64,000 bases of DNA. Origin: DATBJG01 sp963790545. Its GTDB lineage: Bacteria; Acidobacteriota; Vicinamibacteria; Vicinamibacterales; JAMQPK01. The first letter of the stretch is position 1, and each line of letters opens with the position of its first letter. A model generated the notes under the pieces. It made no database searches. It worked only from the letters and a program-made list of their open reading frames with translations, and had not been told where the DNA came from. A program made the translations under genes and the position numbers. Shown one piece after another: positions 1-8,734 of this stretch. The stretch is from positions 682,001 through 746,000 of the forward strand of contig CAWBPA010000017.1 in assembly GCA_963790545.1 (NCBI GenBank), in the 5' to 3' direction.

Positions 1-616
1 AGAGGCCGTTGGAGGTGCCGAACAGGTTGTCGTTGGTGTCCACGCCATCGATCAGGAAGATTGTGTCGAAGGCAAATGCACCGCTGATCGCCACCTGACC
101 GACGTTGGGCGTGTTGTCGGTCACCCCGGGGGCCAGCTCGGCAATCTCGAACGGCCGGCGCCCGATCGGCAGCACGTTCACCAGATCGGCGCTGAGATTC
201 GTCGATGTTTGCGTCACGGCCAGTGTTGACGGCGTGACGTTGGCCGTCACCGTTACCGTTTCCTGCAGGCCCTTGAGCCTGAACGTCGGATCGACTTTCG
301 CGACACCGCCGAGAGGCACGTCGACGTTTTGTTCGACCGTCGCGGCCCCGGCAAGCTCGAAGCGCACCGTGTAGGTTCCGGGTGGCAGGCCGCGAATGAT
401 ATACGCACCGATGGCATCCGTGACCGTGGTGCGCTCACCCTGCAGCGCCGTGGAAGTGACCGCCACCGAGGCGCCGGGCACAGGAAGCCCTTCGGGGTCG
501 TTGACGACGCCCGAAACGATGCCTGTCTGCACGCCCTGCGCGCCCGCAGCGGGCGGAATGAGGGTCAAGACCACGAAATACAACAGCGCGAGCCAGAACG
601 TGAAGTGTCTACTCAC
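1..616 (-). CDS. TonB-dependent receptor, N-terminal part (runs off window)
   Basis: The reverse strand encodes 205 residues from a GTG start at 616, preceded by a strong AGGAGG site at about 621-627; the reading frame leaves the window at base 1. The N-terminus is a signal peptide ending PPAAGAQG. A carboxypeptidase-regulatory-like beta-sandwich follows (GIVSGVVNDPEGLPVPGASV, then GAYIIRGLPPGTYTVRFELAG), then ETVTVTANVTPS and the start of a plug domain (LPIGRRPFEIAELAPGV, LIDGVDTNDNLFG). This is the Oar-like receptor architecture common in Acidobacteriota, expected in the outer membrane. The missing C-terminal part would hold the barrel. It is of a different subtype from the three complete receptors in this window, which share TGETPVVD-type linkers. 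Confidence 0.85.
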   Translation of the reverse strand, partial: MSRHFTFWLALLYFVVLTLIPPAAGAQGVQTGIVSGVVNDPEGLPVPGASVAVTSTALQGERTTVTDAIGAYIIRGLPPGTYTVRFELAGAATVEQNVDVPLGGVAKVDPTFRLKGLQETVTVTANVTPSTLAVTQTSTNLSADLVNVLPIGRRPFEIAELAPGVTDNTPNVGQVAISGAFAFDTIFLIDGVDTNDNLFGTSNGL

Positions 617-849
617 AGCTCCTCCTCTCGAATCGGCTGGGACGAAACGAGCTATTCAGGGACGACCTGCGCTCATCAGACGCAAACCATTGATTTTTCA
701 CCGATTATACGACGACTATTTGGGATGGGCTTCATCAAAGTGGCGGGTGCACCGTAGGCGATCGGTTGCCGCCAACATATTCTGGCCGTGGGGTTTGTCC
801 GTGTTGGTGCAGCACTCCCACGGCCGGCCGTTGTTAGGCGTCCGATCGA

Positions 850-909
850 GCATCATCATCATCGCCCCATTACGGCGATGATGATGATGCTGCTGCTGCT
901 GCTGCTGCG
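850..909. repeat. Trinucleotide hairpin (CAT/ATG arms) plus CTG run
   Basis: A perfect 17-base inverted repeat (850-866 and 874-890) built from CAT/ATG triplets and closed by GCC/GGC has a 7-base loop CCATTAC. It runs directly into about six CTG triplets (889-908). It lies in the 370-base gap between the start of the truncated receptor gene and the end of the next receptor gene, so it could act as a terminator or as a slippage-prone repeat. Nothing else was recognised in 617-986. Confidence 0.85.
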
Positions 910-986
910 ATGTAGAGGGGCCGCCGCGACCAAACCGGCGTAAAAGCGAGGGCTGGGCCCCTGGCGGCCCAACCCCAATTCGGCCC

Positions 987-3900
987 TTAGAAGTTGAACG
1001 TGGCGTGGAACCGCGCGAGGCGCGGGGCAGCGATGGCCGTCGGTGTCAACCATGCGGCGCCGTTGGTCCGTTGCTCGTACGTCTGCTGATAGCTGGTGGT
1101 GAAGTTTTGGTTGAACAGGTTGTACAAGTCGATGCCAACGTCCAGCCGCCGGTCCGCGAACCGAAGGATCTTGGCGAACCGCATGTCGACCAGATTGAAA
1201 CGTTGCAACGTGTAGAGCTCCCCGGGGTTCAGCATGTTCAGCGTGGTCGTGCCGGTCGCAAGCGCGTTGGCGGGGAGGCGCCCGAGCGACTGCGCGATGA
1301 TGGTGTTCGGCACAACGTAATTGGCGGCCAGCGAGAGCCCGTTGGTGGCGACGCCGCCGCCGGGGGTGGTTTCGAGCGACCGCATGCTGGCGCTGACCAG
1401 CACGTCAATCTTCGGGATGGTGTACGAGGCGAGGCCTCTGAAAGAAGTCGCCCACTTCTCGGTGACGTCGCAGGAATCCACACGCTGATTGATATTGGCC
1501 ACCAGCAACAGCTCCGGCAGCGCTTGGGTGACTTCGCAGTTGTTGCGGACCGCTCGCCCTGTGCTGGTGCCGCCCTGCACGATGAAGCCGTTGGCCAACC
1601 GTGCCGTCGCGGTGAAGTCCGCGCCATGCCAGTACGACGTGCGCCCGTTGCCGTAGTCCTTCTCGCTCGTCATGTAGTTCTGCGCGCCCCGCGAGTTGGC
1701 CGCAGGTGTGATTGCCACAAACGAGGCGGTGCTGCCGCCGTCGGGCAGGTGCTCGTGCTGCGGAATGACGATGCCGTAGGTCTCGTAGTCGGCGGCTGTC
1801 GTCAGTACATTATCGGTGACGAAGAAATTCCCCCACCAGCGGCGGTTGTAGCCTGCCTCAATGGACAGCCGGGGCACCAGCTCGTGCTGTACTGACGCGC
1901 CGAACTGCCAGTCGTTGGGACGCACGCCCCAGCCGCCCAGAATCTCCGGGTTGATGGTCGTGGTGTTGGGATTTGCGTTGCCGAAATTCAGGCCGACGCC
2001 GCCGACTGGCGCACACAGGTCGCCGCCGGCAGCGAGGTTGTCCTGCGCCGCGGGACTGAGCAGATTGCAGTCGACGACGAAGTTACGGTTGCCGTCGGTC
2101 CAGCCACGCGCCGGAGCAGGCCCAGACCCAATGCGCGTGATGATCCGCGCAGCCGGGTTGTTGGAGCTGTAGATGGCGTCGGACGTGGCGGCTTCCAGAT
2201 ACTTGCCACCATTGATCTTGAGCGCCGTCCTGCCGGTACCGAACAGGTCATAGGCAACGCCGAATCGCGGCGTGATGTCGTTGTAGCCGCGGACGCTGAC
2301 CGTGCGATCGAACGAAATCGGCTGCGGGTTGAAGCGCGAGGTTTGCGTGGTGCCGTTGCCCTCGGCCGGCGCCCAGCTCCACACGCGGTCGTAGCGTACG
2401 CCACCCTGGAGCGTGAGTCGACCGACCGTCCACTGGTCCTGCGCGTACAGCCCGAGCGTCTGTGTGCGATCGTGCTGATCCCAGCGCGGCGACAGAAAAT
2501 ACGACACGCTGACCGGGCAGAGGCGATTACCGTCCACCACGGTGCACGCGGCGGTCACAGGGGCGTTGGAGTTGAATGTGTACCGGAGCTGGGTATGGTT
2601 CGGAACTCGTCCGTTATGCACCTCCGTGAACGACCCGGAGTATCCGACCTTCACGTTGTGCGCGCCGGTGACGTAGGACACCGCCGCCCGCCAACTCGAG
2701 TTCAACGCATCGTTGTCGTTGAACCCGAAGTCGAGCGGATCGAACACCCCGCGATACGAGAAGTTCGGTCGCCCGTAGATGCCGGTCTGTTCGGTCACCG
2801 GAATCACGTCCAGCAGTCCATCCGGTGCCGCCATGCCGAACCGTGCGTACCCGTACGTGAACCGCGAGTAGCCGGCTTCAACGAGCGTGCGAGTGCTGAT
2901 TGGCGCTGAATAGGTGGCCTGGGTGGTGTTGTACGGGAAGTCGTGGTAGCCCGGGAATGTTTCCGGCGACACGGTGTCGGGACCGAACGTTCGGCCCGAC
3001 CCGATCCAATCGCTCCCCGCCTGACGGCACGCCTCGCCGCTGCTCGTCAACGATGATCCACCGCACCGCCGCTGGTAATCGTGCGAAAAGGTGACGCGGT
3101 TGCGTGGCGTGACCTGGGCCGTGAGGCGGCCCGCGTAAATCAGCCGCGCCTCCGCCGTACGTGACTCGATCGACCGATCGACCGCGTAGTCCCAGCGCGA
3201 CGCGTCACCGGCGTAGCGGTTCGCAAAGATGTCGCTCACAACCGCGGCATTGCCCCAGTTGCGCACATTGCCAAAGAACCACAGCCGGTCGCGCAGGATC
3301 GGGCCACCGAGGCTGCCGCTCGCGTCCCAGTTCTTGCGGAGGGTGGGCGGCTGCGTGATCCCGAGGCTCTCCAGCTCGCTGTCGATGTTGTTGGAGGTCG
3401 CCCAGTCGCCCGAGGTGCTGTAGAACCCGGACCCGCGGAACTCGTTTCCTCCGGATTTCGGGACAATGTTGATGCTCGGCCCGCCCGTTTCAGCTTCGCC
3501 GAGTCCGCCGGAGATCAATACCTGCATCTCCTCCGCGTTCGCCGTGTCGTACGTGACGTCCGACACGCCGCCACCGCCGAACGGTGCCGCCACCGTGAGG
3601 CCGTTGGTCATGACCCGCCCTTCGCCGCTGGCGCCGCCATGCGCGGTGAAAAACGTCATGCTTGGCGTGGTCGGTGCCGTTGTTGCGCCCGCTCCCGCCA
3701 CACCACCGATGTTAAGAGAGGGCACCGCCGCCAGCGCCGAGCCGTAGCCGCGCGTGGCGGGCAGCGTATTCAGCGTCTCGGAGTTCAGCACCACCTCGCG
3801 CCGCACCGACTGCGTGTCGACAACCGGCGTCTCTCCCGAGACGGTGATCGTTTCCTCCAGCGCGCCAACCCGCAGCTCGGCGTTGATCGTGGTGACACCG

Positions 3901-4193
3901 GAGCCCGACACCACCACGCTGTCTCGTTTCACTGTGGTGAAGCCCGGCAGCGTGAAGGTCAGAACATAAGTGCCCGGCAGCAGATCGGTCATGCGGTACT
4001 GTCCGGTGCCGTCGCTGACGACGGTCCGGGTCTTCTCGATGAGAACTGGGCTGGATGCCTCGACCGTCACCCCGGGAAGGACAGCCGCGGACGCATCTCG
4101 GACGACGCCTGAGATCGTGGCTTGGGCGAACACGATGCTGGGCAGCAGCAGGATTCCGGCAACAGCTGCCACCACGTTCACGAGTCGGTGCAT
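987..4193 (-). CDS. TonB-dependent receptor with carboxypeptidase-regulatory-like domain
   Basis: This 1068-residue outer-membrane receptor probably imports a large or chelated substrate by TonB energy transfer. The ATG at 4193 is preferred because AGGGAGG precedes it and it starts directly on the signal peptide (MHRLVNVVAAVAGILLLPS..FAQA); the frame could extend to 4298. Residues about 25-110 form the regulatory-like beta-sandwich (TISGVVRDASAAVLPGVTV, GQYRMTDLLPGTYVLTF), followed by the linker EETITVSGETPVVDTQSVRR, a plug region (about 150-280) and a long barrel ending in an aromatic residue (HATFNF). The substrate cannot be read from the sequence. It is closely similar in plan to the receptors at 12229-15319 and 24550-27717. 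Confidence 0.93.
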   Translation of the reverse strand: MHRLVNVVAAVAGILLLPSIVFAQATISGVVRDASAAVLPGVTVEASSPVLIEKTRTVVSDGTGQYRMTDLLPGTYVLTFTLPGFTTVKRDSVVVSGSGVTTINAELRVGALEETITVSGETPVVDTQSVRREVVLNSETLNTLPATRGYGSALAAVPSLNIGGVAGAGATTAPTTPSMTFFTAHGGASGEGRVMTNGLTVAAPFGGGGVSDVTYDTANAEEMQVLISGGLGEAETGGPSINIVPKSGGNEFRGSGFYSTSGDWATSNNIDSELESLGITQPPTLRKNWDASGSLGGPILRDRLWFFGNVRNWGNAAVVSDIFANRYAGDASRWDYAVDRSIESRTAEARLIYAGRLTAQVTPRNRVTFSHDYQRRCGGSSLTSSGEACRQAGSDWIGSGRTFGPDTVSPETFPGYHDFPYNTTQATYSAPISTRTLVEAGYSRFTYGYARFGMAAPDGLLDVIPVTEQTGIYGRPNFSYRGVFDPLDFGFNDNDALNSSWRAAVSYVTGAHNVKVGYSGSFTEVHNGRVPNHTQLRYTFNSNAPVTAACTVVDGNRLCPVSVSYFLSPRWDQHDRTQTLGLYAQDQWTVGRLTLQGGVRYDRVWSWAPAEGNGTTQTSRFNPQPISFDRTVSVRGYNDITPRFGVAYDLFGTGRTALKINGGKYLEAATSDAIYSSNNPAARIITRIGSGPAPARGWTDGNRNFVVDCNLLSPAAQDNLAAGGDLCAPVGGVGLNFGNANPNTTTINPEILGGWGVRPNDWQFGASVQHELVPRLSIEAGYNRRWWGNFFVTDNVLTTAADYETYGIVIPQHEHLPDGGSTASFVAITPAANSRGAQNYMTSEKDYGNGRTSYWHGADFTATARLANGFIVQGGTSTGRAVRNNCEVTQALPELLLVANINQRVDSCDVTEKWATSFRGLASYTIPKIDVLVSASMRSLETTPGGGVATNGLSLAANYVVPNTIIAQSLGRLPANALATGTTTLNMLNPGELYTLQRFNLVDMRFAKILRFADRRLDVGIDLYNLFNQNFTTSYQQTYEQRTNGAAWLTPTAIAAPRLARFHATFNF

Positions 4194-4424
4194 GACGAAC
4201 CTCCCTTGAAACTTCGCCTGCGCCAAGGCGGACTCCGAACTGAAAGAGTGTGTCGCACAGGTTAGCATACCTTCCGTCGCCATCTTCGAGCTCAGCAATT
4301 GTGAGCGGGAGCGGGATCTTCAAAGACACATTGTGATGAATGCACGTGCTCGGATCGACCATCGTGCGAGAGAATCACGATCGAAGATCTCGAGAAGCTC
4401 TTGCCGAAATAGCACGCCGTTCGT

Positions 4425-4950
4425 TCAACCTGCCGAACGCGGCCCGGCAGTCTCTTTCGGCAGCTCGCCGGCTCCGAAGGCCTTGTTGCCCGTTACCGAA
4501 TCGCAATGCTTGCCAGGCTCGGGCCTTGTACCCTTCGGGCACTGGAACAGACCCGACATGCCTCTGTCTCCTGCCGGCTTGCCATCGCGCCGCGGATGTA
4601 AACCCATGCTGAAGACCGTTCCCTGTGGAAAGCTCTCTCGTGTGATGCCATCCTTATAGGCCTGCGCCGGCGCTTTCCATCTGGACTACCCAGACGAGAG
4701 GCTCCCCTTTCTCGTCGCGCACGAGCGCATTCCGTTCGTTGTTCAAAGGAACGAAGTGCATTTCGAAGTGGGCGGCGTTGGGGATGACGCGAACGATCAC
4801 TCCCGTAAAGACTCGGTACACACTTCCATCGTACATGGCGTACGAATGATGAGCGTCCACCCCTGGCGGCAGAATTCCCCACGTCGCGACCACAACGAGG
4901 GTCGCAACGATCCACGCCGTTGCTGCAATCACACTCTTGAGTGTCATCAT
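4425..4950 (-). CDS. DUF6152-like exported protein, interrupted by a frameshift
   Basis: The gene starts with ATGATG at 4950, preceded by AAGG, and encodes a signal anchor followed by the family hallmark VDAHHSYAMYDG and a small beta-rich domain. The first frame stops at 4654, but the homologous C-terminal part (AYKDGITRESFPQGTVFSMG, SGLFQCPKGTRPEPGKHC) continues in another frame to 4425. Removing one G near 4665-4671 (GCCGGCGC) restores one reading frame of about 175 residues. It lies 20 bases downstream of the secreted-family gene at 4971-6290, so the two are probably co-transcribed. Its function is unknown; export to the periplasm is likely. The tail with GLFQCPKG is longer than in the other three DUF6152 copies here. 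Confidence 0.7.
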
Positions 4951-4970
4951 GCCCTTCCACGTCGCGTCGA

Positions 4971-6290
4971 TCATTTGAAACCAAGATCGAGCTCTTCTTT
5001 GGGCCTGTCCATGTTCTTCTCGAAAAACTCTTCCCAGATCTTTGCCCACGGCCGACCGAACATATCCGGAACGCGGAACTGGATGACCTGACCCGGCGCA
5101 ACCTGGGTCGCAAATCCATCCACCGGGTAGAGAGGCCGCGTACATTCCGTGAACCCGACACGGTCGGCGGTGCCCCACCCCTGCTGGTAATTCCTGTGCC
5201 AGAGAATCCGCACCGGCTCGACGAGGGCTTCCGAATCGTAAATCACCGCCTCCCAGTCGATCCCGAGGAACTTTCCGGCAGCATCGTGAACGGGCGTGAG
5301 GATCTCGATGGTCTCCAGCTTGTAGCTCCACTCCCAGCCCGAATGCTGGTTCCACGCCTGCACGTTGGTCGTCCACGTGATGAGCGCGTCACCGTCCCAG
5401 AACCCGATGGTGTCTCCGTACCACTGCGGAACATCCTGGCCCAATGGGAACTCTCTTCCAAGATGGACGACACGCCACATGTTGCCGCTCCCACTGCCCA
5501 TGAACAGGACGACGTCAGGGTTCACCAGAATGCGACTTGGCTTGGGACCCGTCGCCCACTGCCGCATGAATCCCTCTGGCCAGCAATACGACGCCGACCA
5601 CTGGTGGGCGGCGTTCACGCCCTCGTGATAGAGCTGGCGCACCATGCGCTGCTGATATTCAGGCGTCAGCAGCGACAACACGGTCGGAACCTGGTTGGCG
5701 CGCGAGTAGTTCCAGACGCGCCGTCCGCCCGGCGCATACTCCCCGTACACGCCATCCCATTTGGGCATGGTGGCAGCGGTATGCTTCGTAGGACCGCCCC
5801 GGGATTTCGCATCCGCCAGCAGCGCCTGATAATGCTCGTTCGCGCCCTTGAAGGGATAGGGACTCACGATGTTCTCGCGGGGCCAATCCATCTTGCAGTC
5901 GCCCCAGCGAGCCGAGACGGGTGGAGTGCCTCCGATTCGCGGATCGTTCGTGCTCGAACCGGCGCCCCCGCTGCGCATATCGGCAACCTGCCTCGGCGAG
6001 TTGCACCGCCAGTAGCGCACGTCCATCCACTGCGCGCGATCTTTGTAGAAATCCTTGCTCGTGAACAGGTCCACCCGAAGCGGCTGTTCCCCTTCGGGCG
6101 CCCGCCCGTCCCACGCGGGACCCTCGCCATAACTGCGCACTTCGGGCGGCGGATTCACTGACGGAAACGGGGCGCCCCGCAAGCCCCGGACCTCCGGCGG
6201 ACGAAGCTGCCCAAACACGACCGAACTCCACCCCAAGATTAGGGCGAGCGACAAAGCCGTGGTCCCTATGGTCGTGCGGACACCAGTCAT
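4971..6290 (-). CDS. Secreted protein of the unnamed GDTLVV-type family (439 aa)
   Basis: The ATG at 6290 follows GGGGGAAAAAG and begins a signal peptide (MTGVRTTIGTTALSLALILGWSSVVFG). The mature part contains WDGVYGEYAPGGRRVW, LTPEYQQRMVRQLYHEGV, a putative PSRILVNPDVVLFMG strand and the family core GDTIGFWDGDALITWTTNVQ followed by a WSYKLETIEILTPV strand. The core resembles GDSIGFWDGHKLVVHTN in the protein at 32979-33911 and SxGxWxGDTLVVxT in six others here, so this is a long, divergent member. No catalytic signature is recognised. It is followed at 20 bases by a DUF6152-like gene. The frame extends upstream to 6929, but that part lacks a ribosome site and overlaps the divergent kinase gene. 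Confidence 0.8.
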   Translation of the reverse strand: MTGVRTTIGTTALSLALILGWSSVVFGQLRPPEVRGLRGAPFPSVNPPPEVRSYGEGPAWDGRAPEGEQPLRVDLFTSKDFYKDRAQWMDVRYWRCNSPRQVADMRSGGAGSSTNDPRIGGTPPVSARWGDCKMDWPRENIVSPYPFKGANEHYQALLADAKSRGGPTKHTAATMPKWDGVYGEYAPGGRRVWNYSRANQVPTVLSLLTPEYQQRMVRQLYHEGVNAAHQWSASYCWPEGFMRQWATGPKPSRILVNPDVVLFMGSGSGNMWRVVHLGREFPLGQDVPQWYGDTIGFWDGDALITWTTNVQAWNQHSGWEWSYKLETIEILTPVHDAAGKFLGIDWEAVIYDSEALVEPVRILWHRNYQQGWGTADRVGFTECTRPLYPVDGFATQVAPGQVIQFRVPDMFGRPWAKIWEEFFEKNMDRPKEELDLGFK

Positions 6291-6383
6291 CTTTTTCCCC
6301 CATCCTTTTCGGATAGCGCCATTATGCCCGAGGGCTGGCCGGCCTCGTCCTCGCACCCGTTCTGACCGAAACAAGAGGGTATA

Positions 6384-7490
6384 GTGGCGTCCGCAACGCT
6401 TGACGGGCGGCAAGAGGCCATCCGCGAGTTGATACAGGACCGCTGGGCCGAACACGGCCTCTCGTTCCACGGGAACGCTCCCGCTCAGGTCGTGGCTTCT
6501 CGGCCGGCGCGGATTCAGGAGAATTCCGTGCTCTTCGAGTACGCGATTACCTTTCCGGATCCGCAACCCCCCCTTGGCCTCATCGCAAAAATCCATCGTC
6601 AGTCTGGACCGGAAAGCAACATCGATCTGAACCTTACCGCCAAATCCGTCCGCGAGGGACGGGCGGAGTGGGAGGAGCTCTCCAAGGCGTACCGCCACTT
6701 TGCGGAACGAGCGGACGGCCTCGGAGTGGTCAGGCCAGTCGGTTACATCGAACCGTATCATGCCCTTCTGGTCGAGAAGGCGTCCGGACGCGAGCTCGCC
6801 AAAATCATCGGAACGACCGCTTCCGACCAGACGAGAGCGCTCATGCGAGCAGGCCGCTGGCTCGCCAGCTTTCATAAATTGCACGCCTTGTCGAATCGCA
6901 ACTGGACCTCCCAGTGGTATGCGAGCCATCTTGACGAGCGCAGGGCCAAGTTCCTCTCATTGGGTGTATCCCGAGGACGTTGGGAACCGTTGCTCGACCG
7001 CGTTCAAGCGCAGTCCGATCGACTATTGCCGCAGTCCATTCCGTGCGCGATGCTCCACGGCGATTTCAGATTGAGGCACATCTGGGCTACGCCCGAGGGG
7101 ATTCAGGTGCTGGACCTGGGCAACGCCCACGAAGGAGACTGTTACTACGACGTCGCGTCTCTGGTCGTCGAACTGCTGACGGTGCGGCTCGGTCGTCCCA
7201 TAGCCGGCCGACGGCGCATCGACCGATACATCCGCACGTTCCTGGATGCCTACTTTGGCGCAGAACCGCCGGGGGTGTTTTGGTTCTTTGTGATCGACAG
7301 GCTCTTCAAGAAATGGGGGCGCTGGATGTCACGATGGAATCATCCCACGAAGGACGCCGGGTGGGCCGCCACTCTGCAACAATCCGTACGGCTCGTGCAC
7401 GGTACCAACCTGGTCAACCATCTGTACGTCAGCCCATGGTTCGCCGCGCGTATCATGAAAGCCTTGGAGCGCGCCGACACCAGCAAGTAA
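6384..7490 (+). CDS. APH-family phosphotransferase-like protein
   Basis: This 368-residue protein starts at GTG 6384 behind AGAGGG. It shows the bilobal kinase fold of the aminoglycoside/choline phosphotransferase superfamily: an N-lobe lysine in LGLIAKIH (about residue 69), hinge region ALLVEKASGREL, a catalytic-loop motif MLHGDFRLRHIW (about residue 223) and a metal-binding loop VLDLGNAHEGDCYYDVASL (about residue 241). The catalytic aspartate of HGD is present, but the asparagine normally found five residues later (HxDxxxxN) is histidine. It may therefore be atypical or weakly active. The substrate is unknown. It is divergently oriented from the secreted-family gene at 4971-6290. Confidence 0.75.
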   Translation: MASATLDGRQEAIRELIQDRWAEHGLSFHGNAPAQVVASRPARIQENSVLFEYAITFPDPQPPLGLIAKIHRQSGPESNIDLNLTAKSVREGRAEWEELSKAYRHFAERADGLGVVRPVGYIEPYHALLVEKASGRELAKIIGTTASDQTRALMRAGRWLASFHKLHALSNRNWTSQWYASHLDERRAKFLSLGVSRGRWEPLLDRVQAQSDRLLPQSIPCAMLHGDFRLRHIWATPEGIQVLDLGNAHEGDCYYDVASLVVELLTVRLGRPIAGRRRIDRYIRTFLDAYFGAEPPGVFWFFVIDRLFKKWGRWMSRWNHPTKDAGWAATLQQSVRLVHGTNLVNHLYVSPWFAARIMKALERADTSK

Positions 7491-7505
7491 CTTCGCGTAC
7501 GTTCC

Positions 7506-8093
7506 TCATCGGACGTGCGGCTGCCAGAACTCCGGGTCGCTCGTAATCCACTTCCGCGACGGCGTGCTCATGCTCGGGCGTACGGCGAACACTCTGGTGT
7601 CCACCCCGGCGGCGATGGCCCTGGCGTCAGCTTCATCACGAGACCGAGCCGACCTGATGATGAACAGCGTTCCATCTTCCGCCTCGAACGCCGTGCCTTC
7701 GGCAAGTCGGTAGCTCTTGGTGATCGTGACGACCAGAAAGCGGCTCTCGCCCATGCGCCAGGGGCTGCCTGACGTCAGGTCTGCGCGATATCTCGTGATG
7801 GTATCGAGGGGCGCCAGGATGAGTTCCGCCTTCGCGCTGGCGATGGTAGTGAGTGCCGACATGAGAGGGGCGTTCTTCTGATAGGCCTCGCCAACAGCGG
7901 TTCGATGCGCCGCCGATCGGTAGCCGTTCAAGTACCAGAACTCTTTGGGCCCGGCGAGCGATTCAATGGTGAGGTAAGGATTGGGGCATTCGAGCCGTGC
8001 ACACATCCGCGCCGCGTCTTCCTCGTTCTCACGATACGCCGAGTCGGTGCCGGGCTTGAGGAAGTCTCGATAGATTTGCAGGAGCTCTAACAC
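7506..8093 (-). CDS. Hypothetical protein (195 aa)
   Basis: The frame starts at GTG 8093 with a weak ribosome site and ends 15 bases from the stop of the convergent kinase gene. No signal peptide or membrane segment is seen. It contains ECPNPYLTIESLAGPKEFWYLNGY, a central alpha/beta region and FLVVTITKSYRLAEGTAFEAEDGTLFIIRSARSR-like strands. The phrase pattern (yield, position, 'fix' style domain) recalls dimeric alpha-beta-barrel proteins such as the NIPSNAP group, but this is a guess. A word-like repeat lies immediately upstream (8101-8140). Confidence 0.65.
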   Translation of the reverse strand: MLELLQIYRDFLKPGTDSAYRENEEDAARMCARLECPNPYLTIESLAGPKEFWYLNGYRSAAHRTAVGEAYQKNAPLMSALTTIASAKAELILAPLDTITRYRADLTSGSPWRMGESRFLVVTITKSYRLAEGTAFEAEDGTLFIIRSARSRDEADARAIAAGVDTRVFAVRPSMSTPSRKWITSDPEFWQPHVR

Positions 8094-8100
8094 TTCGCGC

Positions 8101-8140
8101 TCTCAGTTCTCAGTTTTCGGTTTTCAGTTCTAAGTTTTCA
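8101..8140. repeat. Low-complexity CAGTT-type intergenic repeat
   Basis: The sequence is a run of near-identical words, TCTCAGTTCTCAGTTTTCGG followed by TTTTCAGTTCTAAGTTTTCA. The same wording appears in reverse complement at about 54230-54262. It fills the gap between two minus-strand genes. Confidence 0.7.
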
Positions 8141-8167
8141 CGAAAGGCTGCGTGTTTCAGCAGCCTG

Positions 8168-8587
8168 CTAGTACACCGTAAAGGACCCGCTGGAAAAATT
8201 TGCCAGCCGTCTCCCAGTACGGAAATCGACGAGCATCACACGGTTACCGCGGCCTTCGGCCTGACAAGTCGTCGCCAGGGCGGCGGCAAGATTTCTCTGC
8301 GGGTCCACGTTCAACGCGCGCCACGGAAATAGCTGCACGTGCGCCTGATTCTCCGTGCAGCTGTACCGGACGAGCACACCTTCCTGTTGAGCGGCCGCTA
8401 TGACCTTTGACGCGGCCTCCAGCTGATCGCGCGAAATCGTGGGCGTCATGAGCTGGGGCACCATCGACGCGATCCAAAGCGCGGCGGATGCCAGCAGCAC
8501 GACGCTGATGACAATTGCCATGAGCGTCCTGGCGAGGCTGCGCTTCAAACCTTCCCCGGTTGTGCTCGCGGGTCCGTTGAGATCCAT
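8168..8587 (-). CDS. Small membrane-anchored hypothetical protein
   Basis: A protein of about 139 residues starts at ATG 8587 (a GTG is one codon upstream). A short cytoplasmic N-terminus is followed by one membrane segment (RTLMAIVISVVLLASAALWIASMV), then a periplasmic domain with two cysteines (YSCTENQAHV and ALATTCQAEG) that could form a disulfide, ending in LVDFRTGRRLANFSSGSFTVY. No family was recognised. It is divergent from the epimerase gene, with a palindrome-rich repeat between them. Confidence 0.6.
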   Translation of the reverse strand: MDLNGPASTTGEGLKRSLARTLMAIVISVVLLASAALWIASMVPQLMTPTISRDQLEAASKVIAAAQQEGVLVRYSCTENQAHVQLFPWRALNVDPQRNLAAALATTCQAEGRGNRVMLVDFRTGRRLANFSSGSFTVY

Positions 8588-8616
8588 CACCCACTCCCGG
8601 TGTTCGCCATCGCGCC

Positions 8617-8697
8617 GGCGGGTCTAACCAGCCTCCGCCAAGGCTACGGCGGTCCGCCGGAGCTTCAGCGAAGGCGGAAGACCCGCCTCTACCATGC
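8617..8697. repeat. Dispersed inverted repeat with GGCGGGTCT arms
   Basis: Arms GGCGGGTCT (8617-8625) and AGACCCGCC (8689-8697) enclose CTCCGCCAAGGCTACGGCGG and CGCCGGAGCTTCAGCGAAGG-type segments that can also pair internally. The composition resembles the region 62593-62670, which suggests a dispersed structured intergenic element. It sits between divergent genes and overlaps the long upstream extension of the epimerase frame, one reason to prefer the later epimerase start. Confidence 0.6.
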
Positions 8698-8734
8698 CTG
8701 GTTTTCGATCCCCCAACAGTCTATCCTCACACCG

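Noticed and set aside
1005..1895. 296-residue frame on the plus strand
   Set aside because: It lies antisense to the TonB receptor and has the arginine/histidine-rich composition of a shadow frame, with no family resemblance.
8600..8734. N-terminal extension of the epimerase
   Set aside because: It translates a structured repeat and lacks a ribosome site; the Rossmann strand starts exactly at GTG 8735.
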